Source of the DNA: Candidatus Omnitrophota bacterium
GTDB lineage: Bacteria; Omnitrophota; Gorgyraeia; JABMRN01
DNA length: 16,856 bases
Direction of reading: 5' to 3'
Assembly: GCA_028702395.1 (NCBI GenBank)
Contig: JAQVOV010000017.1
Span: forward strand, 1-16,856
Shown here piece by piece: positions 1 through 7,290 of this stretch. The notes beneath the pieces are model-generated. The model searched no databases and was not told the DNA's origin. It worked only from the letters and a program-made list of their open reading frames with translations. The position numbers and the translations under genes are program-made. Position 1 is the first letter of the stretch. Each line of letters opens with the position of its first letter.

Positions 1-379
1 GGTTGTATGTCGTAGGTAGTATTTAGTATGTCGTATCGGAACGTACTGAACTAGGGTTCGTAGGGGCGTATTGCAATACGCCCCTACGAAAAGCGTTTTA
101 GGACGTTCATTTAGCTCGAAGCTCGCGACGCGTGACGCGCAGCTTAAACCAAGACCATTCCATATCAGACCCAAGACACAGTACTAATGACACATGATCC
201 AATGGTCTCTACGAAAACCGATTACAGATAATTTCACATCAGACACAGTACCCAAGACACAGTACTCAAGACGCATTACCAATCGCCCCTACAAAAAACG
301 TTTTAGGGGGTTCCTTCCTTTTTCCTTTTAGCTTTTACCTTTTTACTTATTTTAAAATGCAAATACACTCCCTAAACAC
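1..379. repeat. Repeat-rich intergenic stretch upstream of the first gene
   Basis: No credible ORF is visible. The stretch is a mosaic. There is a perfect 30-bp palindrome at 59-88. A GC-rich segment around 99-145 resembles segments at 9976-10030, 10098-10160 and, inverted, 12199-12262. AAGACACAGTACT occurs twice (173-185 and 254-266). Near 284-291 is a half copy of the GCCCCTAC palindrome arm, and from about 308 there is a pyrimidine-rich tract. It looks like accumulated small intergenic repeats, not decayed coding sequence. Confidence 0.6.
59..88. repeat. Dispersed palindrome, family A copy 1 (GTAGGGGC type)
   Basis: Perfect 30-bp inverted repeat with outer arms CGTAGGGGC and GCCCCTACG and an inner GTATTG/CAATAC stem. 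The same outer arms with other inner stems recur at 9944-9973, 13835-13862 and 16663-16690. No T-tract follows, so it is a repeat element and not obviously a terminator. Confidence 0.8.
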
Positions 380-408
380 TTGCAATTATACTGATTAGCA
401 GTTATACT
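380..408 (+). promoter_or_regulatory. Sigma70-like promoter for the transporter gene
   Basis: TTGCAA (380-385) and TATACT (403-408) are separated by 17 bases. The ATG of the downstream gene starts at 416, seven bases after the -10 box, and no Shine-Dalgarno sequence precedes it. The transcript should begin at or next to the start codon, giving a leaderless mRNA. Confidence 0.65.
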
Positions 409-415
409 ATTGCCT

Positions 416-1813
416 ATGGATTCAAAAGGATTGTTACATAGATCTCTTTTCTTAATGTGTGCTATAACCTTAATAGCTTTTGGCAGTTTTTCATTTGGAT
501 TTGCGCCTAATCAGGTTATTGCTATTGTTGCATTTTTCCTTTCTATATTAGGAACTGTTCTGTTCTGGCAATTCAGATTGAGTTTTGCTTTTTTTGGCGG
601 GGCATTAATACTGGTTTCAGGTGTAACAACACTTGAGAATTTTATACGTCTATCTTCAATGGATGTTATATTCTTTCTTATAGGAATGATGATCATTGTA
701 GGCTTTCTTCGCGAAATAGGGTTATTCAATTATTTACTGCAGAGAACGATCATTGTAAAAGGATTAACTGCAAGGAAAATGACAGTTGGTCTAATTTTTT
801 CTTCGGCTTTAATGGCTTGTGTTGTAGATGAAGTTTCTTCAATTGTTTTTATGATGATGGTTATTTTTGAGTTTTGTGATTATTTTGAATTTGATCCGGT
901 TCCTTTTATTATTGTATCGGTTATGGCTACTAATATCGGATCAACTGGTACAGTTATTGGAAACCCCATAGGACTTCTTATTGCGACAAAAGCAAATCTT
1001 ACTTTCGAACATTTTCTTGTTTTTGCGTTTCCTCTAATGTTTTTAACTTTATTTATTTTATGTGCATTAGTGTTTTTGATATTCAAAAAACAACTGAATG
1101 AACTTGATGAAAAGATCCAAGCATTTGGTTCAAATGATTTTCTTGTAAGTCTTTTAAGAGTTCCTCCTGAAAAAAATATCCGTATAGGTTTTATAATATT
1201 TATTATTACAATTTTGCTGATATCTTTTCACCATCGTATAGAGGTTATGCTTGGTTTAGGTGTTAATACCTTTCTGTTAATGGTGCCTCTTATGTCTTCA
1301 GCATTTATAATGGTTTGGAGAAGGGATAGGGCAAGGCATTATGTTGAACATGATGTTGAATGGTGGTCTATATTGTTTTTCATTTTTTTATTTGCAGAGG
1401 CCGGAGTTATTTCAGAGCTGGGAATTGCTGAAACTGTAGCAAACAGTATTTTTACGATATTTGAGGGAAGTAAAGCCGCGCTTATTGCCCCGATCGTTTT
1501 TATTACAGCTATTATATCTAGTGCTCTTGACAATGTGGTTGTTGTGGCAGGTTTTATACCAGTTATACAGCATTTAACAGAAATGCTTAATGTCAAACAT
1601 GTTTTATGGTGGGCTTTTCTTTTTGGGGCATGTTTTGGGGGGAATATCACTATAATAGGTTCAACAGCGAATATCATAGCTATTGGTGCTATGGAGAAAC
1701 GTTTGAAAAGAGCAATAGGGTTTAGAGAATGGCTTAAGATAGGTGTGGTAGTGGGTATTGTTACTTTATTATTTGTTACGATCGTGTTGATCTTTGTCCC
1801 GTATTACAAGTAA
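416..1813 (+). CDS. NhaD/ArsB/SLC13-type ion transporter (permease)
   Basis: Multipass inner-membrane protein of about 465 residues, with hydrophobic segments along most of its length. It looks like the ion transporter superfamily: residues about 85-120 have the hydrophobic MDVIFFLIGMMIIVG type segment, two D-E-V-S and A-L-D-N-V-V motifs lie in the two halves, and the G-N-P-I-G and G-S-T-A-N-I-I re-entrant signatures follow. This layout is typical of NhaD Na+/H+ antiporters, ArsB and related SLC13 carriers; the sequence does not fix the ion. The ATG at 416 is preferred over the TTG two codons earlier because the promoter leaves no room for a leader. A sensor kinase follows after only 12 bases, so the two are probably cotranscribed. 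Confidence 0.85.
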   Translation: MDSKGLLHRSLFLMCAITLIAFGSFSFGFAPNQVIAIVAFFLSILGTVLFWQFRLSFAFFGGALILVSGVTTLENFIRLSSMDVIFFLIGMMIIVGFLREIGLFNYLLQRTIIVKGLTARKMTVGLIFSSALMACVVDEVSSIVFMMMVIFEFCDYFEFDPVPFIIVSVMATNIGSTGTVIGNPIGLLIATKANLTFEHFLVFAFPLMFLTLFILCALVFLIFKKQLNELDEKIQAFGSNDFLVSLLRVPPEKNIRIGFIIFIITILLISFHHRIEVMLGLGVNTFLLMVPLMSSAFIMVWRRDRARHYVEHDVEWWSILFFIFLFAEAGVISELGIAETVANSIFTIFEGSKAALIAPIVFITAIISSALDNVVVVAGFIPVIQHLTEMLNVKHVLWWAFLFGACFGGNITIIGSTANIIAIGAMEKRLKRAIGFREWLKIGVVVGIVTLLFVTIVLIFVPYYK

Positions 1814-1825
1814 TGGAATAAATTT

Positions 1826-3508
1826 ATGAAAATTGTGATTATTTCTTTAGAAGTTTTAATTAATTTTTTATTGATAATATTTATTGTCAAGCTGATTCTG
1901 CGATTACAAAAAATACGATCAGCATCTCAAAAGATCTTTTATGATTTTAATCGCACATTAAAAGGTGTACTTGAACAGCAAGATGCTATTTTAGATGTTA
2001 TTCCGGATCTTATTTGGATAAAGGATTGTGATAGTAAATTTTTAGTTGTAAATAAAGCCTTTCAGCGTTTTTTTAAACTTGATAGATTGGATATAATAGG
2101 TAAAACGGATTTTGATATTTTTGATAAAGATCTAGCTGAGAAATATCATGAAGATGATTTTCTAGTAATAAGTACAAAAAAAACACATATATTCGAAGAG
2201 TCGATCAACGGAAAGAAAATGCATATAATTTCTGAGACCATTAAAACACCTGTTCTGGACAATTCTGGAAAAGTTGTTGGTACTTTAGGGATAGCGCATG
2301 ATATAACGCAAAGAAAAAAGGATGATATGGCCTTAGCAGGATATCGCCAGGAACTTGAAGAGTTGGTCGCAAGGAGAACACTGGAAGTAGAAAAGGTAAG
2401 TCAATCTTTAAGTGAACATGTTAAAGAGCATGTTTATACTGAAATAGCTTTAAAAGAGAGCGAACAGAAATTCGAGGCCCTTTTAGAGAAAATGGCCGAA
2501 GGGTTCATTGTACTTGATTCGAAAGAAAAATTTTTGTTTGCAAATGAAAAATTTTGTCAAATGCTCGAGTATTCGAAAAACGAGATCATCGGACATTATG
2601 GAAATGAATTTGTAGTAGGTGATTCGTTTTTTAAAGATCTATCTCAAAAAAATAAAAAGAAGTCAAAAGAGATACCTCCTTATGAAATATCACTTATGAC
2701 CAAAACAAAGAAAAAAGTTGATGTGTTGGTTTCTCCCACTGAACTTTTTAAAGATGATAAATTCATGGGAAGTACATGTATTCTTTTAGATTTAACACAA
2801 TTCAAAAAAACTGAACATGAGCTGAAACGGTCAAACGAATCGTTGGAGCAGTTTGCCTTTGTAGCTTCTCATGATCTTCAGGAACCGCTTAGGATGATAA
2901 CCAGTTATCTTACGATGCTTGCAAAAAGAACAAGCAGCAGTCTTGATGATAAAAGTAATGAATATTTAAATCATGCAATTGATTCTGCCAATTATATGCA
3001 TGTTTTGATAAAGGATCTTCTGGAATATTCCAGAATCAAAAAAGGAGATGAGAAAGATTTAACGGTCTCATTGAATAGTGTTCTTGAAAAAGTTAAACAT
3101 AATTTAGAACCTAGTATTCGTGCTGCTAATGCAAAAGTGATTGTTAAAAACCTGCCATCAGTTTTAGGCGATGAAATGCGTTATATACAGCTATTCCAGA
3201 ATTTAATATCAAACGGTCTGAAATTCAAATCAGAGAAGAGAGAGCCTGTAATAGAAATTTCAGTTGAAGATACGGGTGTTTTTTGGTTGTTTGTTATTAA
3301 AGATAACGGAATTGGTATAGCTAAAAAAGATTTTGACAAGATTTTCAGGGTTTTCGCCAGGCTTAGTTCTGAAGACAAATATTCTGGTACTGGAATAGGT
3401 TTAGCAATATGCAAGAATGTTGTTGAATCTTTAGGTGGTACGATCTGGGTGGAATCTGTTAAAGATGAAGGCAGTTCTTTTTGTTTTACTATTCCTAAAC
3501 AGAAATAA
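1826..3508 (+). CDS. Membrane-anchored sensor histidine kinase with two PAS domains
   Basis: 560 residues. One N-terminal membrane segment (about 3-25) is followed by a PAS domain (about 48-165, ending in the TLGIAHDITQRKK type boundary), a coiled-coil linker (about 165-212), a second PAS (about 213-330), a HisKA dimerisation domain with the phospho-acceptor His349 in the F-V-A-S-H-D-L-Q-E-P-L motif, and a HATPase domain with the N-box (about 455-466), DNGIG (493-497) and GTGIGLA (521-527). It therefore autophosphorylates on His349 using ATP. The lack of a large periplasmic domain suggests cytosolic sensing through PAS. No response regulator lies beside it, so its partner is encoded elsewhere. 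It starts 12 bases after the transporter stop, which suggests linked expression. Confidence 0.93.
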   Translation: MKIVIISLEVLINFLLIIFIVKLILRLQKIRSASQKIFYDFNRTLKGVLEQQDAILDVIPDLIWIKDCDSKFLVVNKAFQRFFKLDRLDIIGKTDFDIFDKDLAEKYHEDDFLVISTKKTHIFEESINGKKMHIISETIKTPVLDNSGKVVGTLGIAHDITQRKKDDMALAGYRQELEELVARRTLEVEKVSQSLSEHVKEHVYTEIALKESEQKFEALLEKMAEGFIVLDSKEKFLFANEKFCQMLEYSKNEIIGHYGNEFVVGDSFFKDLSQKNKKKSKEIPPYEISLMTKTKKKVDVLVSPTELFKDDKFMGSTCILLDLTQFKKTEHELKRSNESLEQFAFVASHDLQEPLRMITSYLTMLAKRTSSSLDDKSNEYLNHAIDSANYMHVLIKDLLEYSRIKKGDEKDLTVSLNSVLEKVKHNLEPSIRAANAKVIVKNLPSVLGDEMRYIQLFQNLISNGLKFKSEKREPVIEISVEDTGVFWLFVIKDNGIGIAKKDFDKIFRVFARLSSEDKYSGTGIGLAICKNVVESLGGTIWVESVKDEGSSFCFTIPKQK

Positions 3509-3524
3509 ATGTTACTAGTTAGTC

Positions 3525-3553
3525 TTGAAAAAAGTCAGATTGTATGGTATACT
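3525..3553 (+). promoter_or_regulatory. Promoter driving the c-di-GMP riboswitch transcript
   Basis: TTGAAA (3525-3530), 17 bases, then TATACT (3548-3553), with a TG one base before the -10 (extended -10). It lies 16 bases past the kinase stop codon, and transcription should start near 3560, where the structured RNA begins. Confidence 0.7.
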
Positions 3554-3560
3554 TTAAATT

Positions 3561-3702
3561 GCCGATAAAGGTAAACCATGAGAGATCGTGGGACACAAAG
3601 TCACAGACCTTCCCAGGGACGCCTGAAAGGTGGCTGGATTGCCGAGCTAAGGTAGGGATAGATTTATGTCGTCTGCCTTTATGCCGATAAAGCTTTATCG
3701 GC
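3561..3702 (+). ncRNA. Cyclic di-GMP-I (GEMM-I) riboswitch with expression platform
   Basis: The aptamer spans about 3570-3643. It shows the GEMM-I core in order: GGTAAACCAT, a GAGA-type loop, then GTGGGACACAAAGTCA (GEMM consensus GGGACGCAAAG), a long ACCTT...AAGGT hairpin, then GGCTGGATTGCCGA. Base P1 can form as GGTAA (3570-3574) with TTGCC (3639-3643). The second paired region uses AGTCA with TGGCT, and the ACCTT/AAGGT helix supplies the tetraloop-receptor arm. Downstream, 3674-3682 can pair over nine positions with 3565-3573, competing with P1. The block 3683-3702 is a perfect palindrome whose right half can also pair with 3561-3570. This family binds c-di-GMP and controls transcription or translation. 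Two PilZ genes in the window fit such signalling. Confidence 0.85.
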
Positions 3703-3711
3703 CATTATTGC

Positions 3712-3749
3712 AAAAGGGATGCTATTAATGCATCCCTTTTTATTTTTTT
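3712..3749 (+). terminator. Rho-independent terminator after the riboswitch
   Basis: An 11-bp perfect stem, AAAAGGGATGC (3712-3722) with GCATCCCTTTT (3730-3740), has a 7-base loop and is followed by a T-rich tract to 3749. It lies just downstream of the riboswitch expression platform and about 190 bases before the next ORF, so it may be the regulated terminator or may simply end a short RNA. Confidence 0.85.
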
Positions 3750-3855
3750 GCTCAATGATTTTTCAATGAAGACTTGAAGAGATATTCATAAGTTTTTTGT
3801 AGAGTTTTTTACAAAAATATTAATATCATTTTTTTTAAGATATTGAATTTTTTGT

Positions 3856-3882
3856 TTGAAATTTTTATTCTAATGGTATAAT
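3856..3882 (+). promoter_or_regulatory. Extended -10 promoter for the small secreted protein
   Basis: TGGTATAAT (3874-3882) is an extended -10; TTGAAA at 3856-3861 is a -35 with a short 15-base spacer. The start codon is at 3938 behind a good Shine-Dalgarno sequence. This would let the gene be transcribed independently of the upstream riboswitch and terminator. Confidence 0.5.
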
Positions 3883-3937
3883 AGCAAAAAACTGTATAGG
3901 GTTTAAATTGCCCTTACAAGTAACCAAGGAGAAAATA

Positions 3938-4351
3938 ATGAAGAAGATCATAGGTGTTATTTTAATTGGATCGTTGATGTTTTTACCGTTATCTTTTGCA
4001 ATGGATACATCAAAGATAACACAAGAGAATTTGGAGGCTTGTTTAAAGGCTTTTCCAAAATATGTTGAATTAATGAAGCAATATGATTATGATGAAGGGG
4101 TTTCTAATTTCCAGGGATTGCCCCAAGAAGCTGTAACAAAAGCAACTGATCTTTTGAAGTCGTATGGTTTTTCGATTCAAACGTTTTCACAAGTATTTGC
4201 CAGAATAATGTCAGCTTATAGTTCTGCTGAGATGAGAATGCAGGGGTATGGGGGTATGATGCCTCAAATGATACAAACATCGCCTGAAGAGGATAAGATC
4301 ATTGATAATAATTTAGACAAGATCCGAGAGGTGATGTCCTCACAGGATTGA
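3938..4351 (+). CDS. Small secreted protein of unknown function
   Basis: 137 residues. The ATG at 3938 is chosen because AAGGAG (3926-3931) sits six bases upstream and because the product then begins with a clean signal peptide (MKK, a hydrophobic stretch, then SFA before Met-Asp, cleavage near residue 21-22). The mature part is mostly helical and polar, with one cysteine, a Met/Gly-rich stretch (about 103-114) and an acidic C-terminus. I do not recognise a family. It is the first gene downstream of the c-di-GMP riboswitch and terminator, so it is the only local candidate target, although it also has its own candidate promoter. It converges with the protease gene across a 42-base gap. Confidence 0.75.
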   Translation: MKKIIGVILIGSLMFLPLSFAMDTSKITQENLEACLKAFPKYVELMKQYDYDEGVSNFQGLPQEAVTKATDLLKSYGFSIQTFSQVFARIMSAYSSAEMRMQGYGGMMPQMIQTSPEEDKIIDNNLDKIREVMSSQD

Positions 4352-4393
4352 TGAATAGGCAGTCATATAGTTGTTGAAATTCAAGAGCGATCA

Positions 4394-5140
4394 TTAAGTT
4401 TTTGAAGGGCTTATCATTTTGATGTATAATCCGGCAATTTTTTGAGCAGGTATAGCATAGCTTGTTTTTGATGTTTTTTGGAGAGAGCCTACTAATAATC
4501 CCAAAAATTCTCCATATTCATTGAACAATGGGCCTCCGCTATCTCCTTTATATATGCTTAAAGAGACCTGTATAAGGTCAGCATATTCTTTGTTTTTACT
4601 ATGCATATTTTTTCCAATACCGGTTATCTTTCCTTCTGCAATTGTACCTTTTAATACATCTGAATAGCCGATCGAAAAAACACGAGTTCTAAGTTGTAAG
4701 GGTGTTGGTTTAACAAAAATGACAGGTTGAATGTTTTTGGCCTGTTTTTCTGGTTTCAGGAAAGTTATATCTTCATCAGGAAAAGATCCTATAACTTCAG
4801 CATTAACAGTTTCGCCGTTATTAAATGTTAGAGTAATTCTTGAGGCACCTTCGACCGTATGAGCATTAGTGACAACTGTTCCTGAATTGTCAATTATGAC
4901 TCCGGCACCAGTTCGAGTATATTTTGCAGCACCGACTTTTTGGGCAAGAAGAATTCTGCCTGTTGCTGCATCTTTTACTGCAGTTGGTTTTGATCTAAAA
5001 AGTCCGCCTATTTCAGATGTTATTTCAACAACAGAATTTTTTGATCTTTCTATCGCAAAGATAATGGACCCTTGTGCGGATGAGATAGGGATCTGTACGC
5101 TTATCATGATCATCAGAATGGCGATCAGTACATGTTTCAT
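4394..5140 (-). CDS. Secreted trypsin-like (HtrA/S1C-type) serine protease without PDZ domain
   Basis: 248 residues from the ATG at 5140. A signal peptide (about 1-22, ending S-S-A before Q-G) directs export. The catalytic triad is visible: His94 in T-N-A-H-T-V, Asp124 in D-E-D-I-T-F-L-K, and Ser201 in G-D-S-G-G-P-L. The G-A-G-V-I-I-D and S-Y-A-I-P motifs are typical of the HtrA/DegP protease fold. The protein stops after that domain: there is no PDZ domain, so it is shorter than DegP/DegS. An ATG six codons upstream (5158) overlaps the -10 box (5147-5152), so 5140 is preferred. It probably cleaves misfolded or specific envelope proteins; the substrate is unknown. Confidence 0.88.
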   Translation of the reverse strand: MKHVLIAILMIMISVQIPISSAQGSIIFAIERSKNSVVEITSEIGGLFRSKPTAVKDAATGRILLAQKVGAAKYTRTGAGVIIDNSGTVVTNAHTVEGASRITLTFNNGETVNAEVIGSFPDEDITFLKPEKQAKNIQPVIFVKPTPLQLRTRVFSIGYSDVLKGTIAEGKITGIGKNMHSKNKEYADLIQVSLSIYKGDSGGPLFNEYGEFLGLLVGSLQKTSKTSYAIPAQKIAGLYIKMISPSKT

Positions 5141-5146
5141 AGATAT

Positions 5147-5174
5147 ATTGTAGAACATTAGAGATTAAACACAA
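5147..5174 (-). promoter_or_regulatory. Promoter of the protease gene, leaderless arrangement
   Basis: On the minus strand TTGTGT (5174-5169), 16 bases, then TACAAT (5152-5147). The ATG at 5140 follows six bases later with no ribosome binding site, so the mRNA is probably leaderless. Confidence 0.55.
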
Positions 5175-5191
5175 CTAGTTTTTAAACAAAC

Positions 5192-5923
5192 TTATTGTTT
5201 TTCAACAAAGATAAGACTTCCTGCATCAATAAGCGGCAGACCTTTTAGATATCTATAAGTTTGGTTGAGTCCTTTAAAGAAAACATCAATTGCATTAAAA
5301 TCAGGATGTTTTGTTATATCACCTAAAAAGACTGTGGTACCATCTATAAAGGTTCCGGAGGCGCCACCAATAAATCCATATTTTTGACCATTTAATATGA
5401 CATGTTCCGGTCTTATTAACAGGACTTTAAGCCCAAAGGGAATAACTTTGTTGGTAATACCTTTATCAGAGGTAATAAGTGCTTTTTCTGTAACAGGTAC
5501 AGTTGAGCATCTGGTATATCCTTGGTTAACATTTATAACTGAAAAATGGTTTTGTTGCGCAAAAGTAAGGATAACAGTATTAGTATATTCAGTATTATGT
5601 ATATAATAATTTCCGACTTTCGCAGCATTTAAAATAGCACTGCTTGGATATTTGCCTGTAGGGAAAGACCCTGCATTGATCGTATTTATATTATACTCAA
5701 ACAATTTTTCTGATACGGCCTTGGCAATGTTCTCGGATACAATAATATTTTTTTTATCCGCCTGGAACATAAAAATATCAGGATGTGTGCTTATGGAGTC
5801 ATATACATGAGAGGAAGGGGCAAGAGGAAAAAGTTCAACTTCACAAGGAAGATTTGCCTGCAATTTAGATAAATAAATTCCAGGAATGATACTGCTATGT
5901 ATGAGAAGGATTTTTTTAGTCAT
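5192..5923 (-). CDS. DUF6873-like protein (possible guanidino-modifying-enzyme fold)
   Basis: About 243 residues from the ATG at 5923; an in-frame ATG at 5950 would add nine residues, and I cannot exclude it. It is soluble with no signal peptide. Distinctive segments are V-N-Q-G-Y-T-R-C-S-T (middle), A-L-I-T-S-D-K-G-I, Y-G-F-I-G-G-A-S-G, and F-L-G-D-I-T-K-H-P-D, which I recall from the DUF6873 family, described as having a guanidino-modifying-enzyme-like fold. The enzymatic activity is not established. The Cys in the Y-T-R-C-S-T motif and the H-P-D motif are candidate active-site residues by inference. The start overlaps the end of the radical SAM gene by eight bases, so the two are translationally coupled and probably act in the same process. 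Confidence 0.7.
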   Translation of the reverse strand: MTKKILLIHSSIIPGIYLSKLQANLPCEVELFPLAPSSHVYDSISTHPDIFMFQADKKNIIVSENIAKAVSEKLFEYNINTINAGSFPTGKYPSSAILNAAKVGNYYIHNTEYTNTVILTFAQQNHFSVINVNQGYTRCSTVPVTEKALITSDKGITNKVIPFGLKVLLIRPEHVILNGQKYGFIGGASGTFIDGTTVFLGDITKHPDFNAIDVFFKGLNQTYRYLKGLPLIDAGSLIFVEKQ

Positions 5924-6944
5924 ATTTGAAAACTGTTTTTTTTGTTCCATTTTTATATTGTATACACAGGCTATTTTTTTTAATATTTCTGTCTTGTGTG
6001 AATATATTAGCGGTTTTTAAGAATTTTTCAACAAAAAAAGCATTTTTTCTGTTGGGGCCTATTACGTATGATGTGTCCTCAGGGTTATAATAAATTTTCA
6101 GAATGGTTTTTGACAAATTCTTTTTAAGTAAATTTTTGTATATATGTGCATCAACAAGTTGTCGGAAAGCAGGGTGGAAAGGTCCAGCTATAATATTATT
6201 ATCTGTTGTTAGTGTATCAACAGGATGGAGACCGCATCGAAGTATCTTAATATGGGCTTGTTCAAAAAGTTTTATAAGTTTAGAGCATCTTTTAATTGCG
6301 GTTTGTAAACTCAAAGGGGAAAACTGTTGTTTTTGATACATGTCTGCAAGTGCTGTATTTTTTATCACGATCAAAGGGTATATTCGAACTTCACTAGCTT
6401 TTAAGTCTATTGAAAGATTTGCACTTTTGATCTCTTTTGATAAAGAGCTTTTAGGTAAACCTACCATTAATTGATGAGCCAGAACAAATTTGTTTTTTAG
6501 GATAAGCTCTGAAGCTGTTTTTATATCATTAAAACAATGGCCGCGTTTTACAGCAGTTAGTACATTGTTATCCATAGACTGTACACCAAGTTCTATTGTT
6601 GTAACATGATATTTTTTTAGCATTGACAGAATATCCTGGTTTATATAGTCAGGTCTAGTAGATAGACGTATTCCGCTTATTTTTTTTGATCTTATGAATG
6701 GCTGGATAGTTTTTAAATATTTTTCCTGGTCATTTTTTTTAAGTCCGGTAAAAGTCCCGCCAAAAAAACCAGCTTCAATTTTTGAGTTTTTAGGGAAAGT
6801 TTTCAAATATGAATTTATTTTCTTGTTTATATCAATAGGGGAAATAGCAGAAAAACTTCCTGATATGTGCTTTTGATCGCAAAAGATACATTTAAAAGGG
6901 CAGCCTTTATGGGTAATAAAAAAGGGTATAGTGTAATGTTTCAT
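5916..6944 (-). CDS. Radical SAM protein, Elp3-like without acetyltransferase domain
   Basis: 342 residues. The [4Fe-4S]-binding motif is C15-x3-C19-x2-C22 (K-G-C-P-F-K-C-I-F-C), near the N-terminus as usual. F-F-G-G-T-F-T-G (about 59-66), R-L-S-T-R-P-D-Y-I and T-T-I-E-L-G-V-Q-S-M-D are hallmarks of the Elp3/MiaB-type SAM core, and a conserved R-I-Y-P-L-I-V-I-K-N-T-A-L segment follows. It is shorter than Elp3 because the C-terminal GNAT domain is absent; the rest resembles the radical SAM C-terminal extension. It should cleave S-adenosylmethionine for radical chemistry on an unknown substrate. The start at 6944 lies eight bases after a TATAGT box with no ribosome binding site. It overlaps the DUF6873-like gene. 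Confidence 0.85.
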   Translation of the reverse strand: MKHYTIPFFITHKGCPFKCIFCDQKHISGSFSAISPIDINKKINSYLKTFPKNSKIEAGFFGGTFTGLKKNDQEKYLKTIQPFIRSKKISGIRLSTRPDYINQDILSMLKKYHVTTIELGVQSMDNNVLTAVKRGHCFNDIKTASELILKNKFVLAHQLMVGLPKSSLSKEIKSANLSIDLKASEVRIYPLIVIKNTALADMYQKQQFSPLSLQTAIKRCSKLIKLFEQAHIKILRCGLHPVDTLTTDNNIIAGPFHPAFRQLVDAHIYKNLLKKNLSKTILKIYYNPEDTSYVIGPNRKNAFFVEKFLKTANIFTQDRNIKKNSLCIQYKNGTKKTVFKYD

Positions 6945-6952
6945 GATAAGTT

Positions 6953-6981
6953 ACTATACCATAACAATCTTGTGTAGTCCA
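6953..6981 (-). promoter_or_regulatory. Promoter of the radical SAM operon
   Basis: On the minus strand TGGACT (6981-6976), 17 bases, then TATAGT (6958-6953) with an extended TG. The ATG at 6944 is only eight bases beyond, so the 5' leader would be zero to two bases. Confidence 0.5.
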
Positions 6982-6984
6982 GCA

Positions 6985-7205
6985 TGAGGTTTAGGGCCTG
7001 GCCCTAAGCCTCTGGAGAAGTGCCCCTGAGCCTCTGGAGAAGTGCCTCCAAGCCTCTGGAGAAGTGGCATCGAGTATACACTAATTAGAGATTATAAAAT
7101 AGGCATACAAATTTTTTTGAAAATTGAATTTTGATTTAAAAGGGATACTTCTACACATAATCAAGGGATACTTCTCTGTATAGCTCGTACCAGGTACTAG
7201 AAGTG
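6985..7205. repeat. Intergenic repeat block between divergent genes, with 3 x 22-bp tandem repeat
   Basis: AGCCTCTGGAGAAGTG occurs at 7007, 7029 and 7051, an exact 22-base period with six variable bases between copies. It is preceded by a G/C-rich inverted repeat (GGGCCTGGCCC, 6994-7004). At 7141-7200 is a motif GGGATACTTCT...ATAGCTCGTACCAGGTAC. The whole set recurs in the opposite orientation, or in related form, at 10779-11036. The rest of the gap (7206-7290) holds the promoter of the symporter gene. There is no credible ORF. Confidence 0.75.
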
Positions 7206-7255
7206 ACGAGTGGGCATATGCTCAATTGGGTTATAAGTGATAAACAAGACTTATG

Positions 7256-7284
7256 TGGACTTGGAATGTTTTTTTTGATATACT
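7256..7284 (+). promoter_or_regulatory. Promoter of the BASS symporter gene, leaderless arrangement
   Basis: TGGACT (7256-7261), 17 bases, then TATACT (7279-7284); the ATG starts at 7291 after six bases. There is no Shine-Dalgarno sequence. The -35 is weak, but it has the same hexamer as the divergent radical SAM promoter. Confidence 0.45.
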
Positions 7285-7290
7285 GCTCAT

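Noticed and set aside
1339..1677. Minus-strand ORF of 112 codons inside the transporter gene
   Set aside because: It is antisense to a well-supported membrane protein and is a compositional shadow.
7007..7072. Possible CRISPR array
   Set aside because: Repeats are 16 bases with 6-base gaps, much shorter than CRISPR repeat-spacer units, and there are no cas genes.
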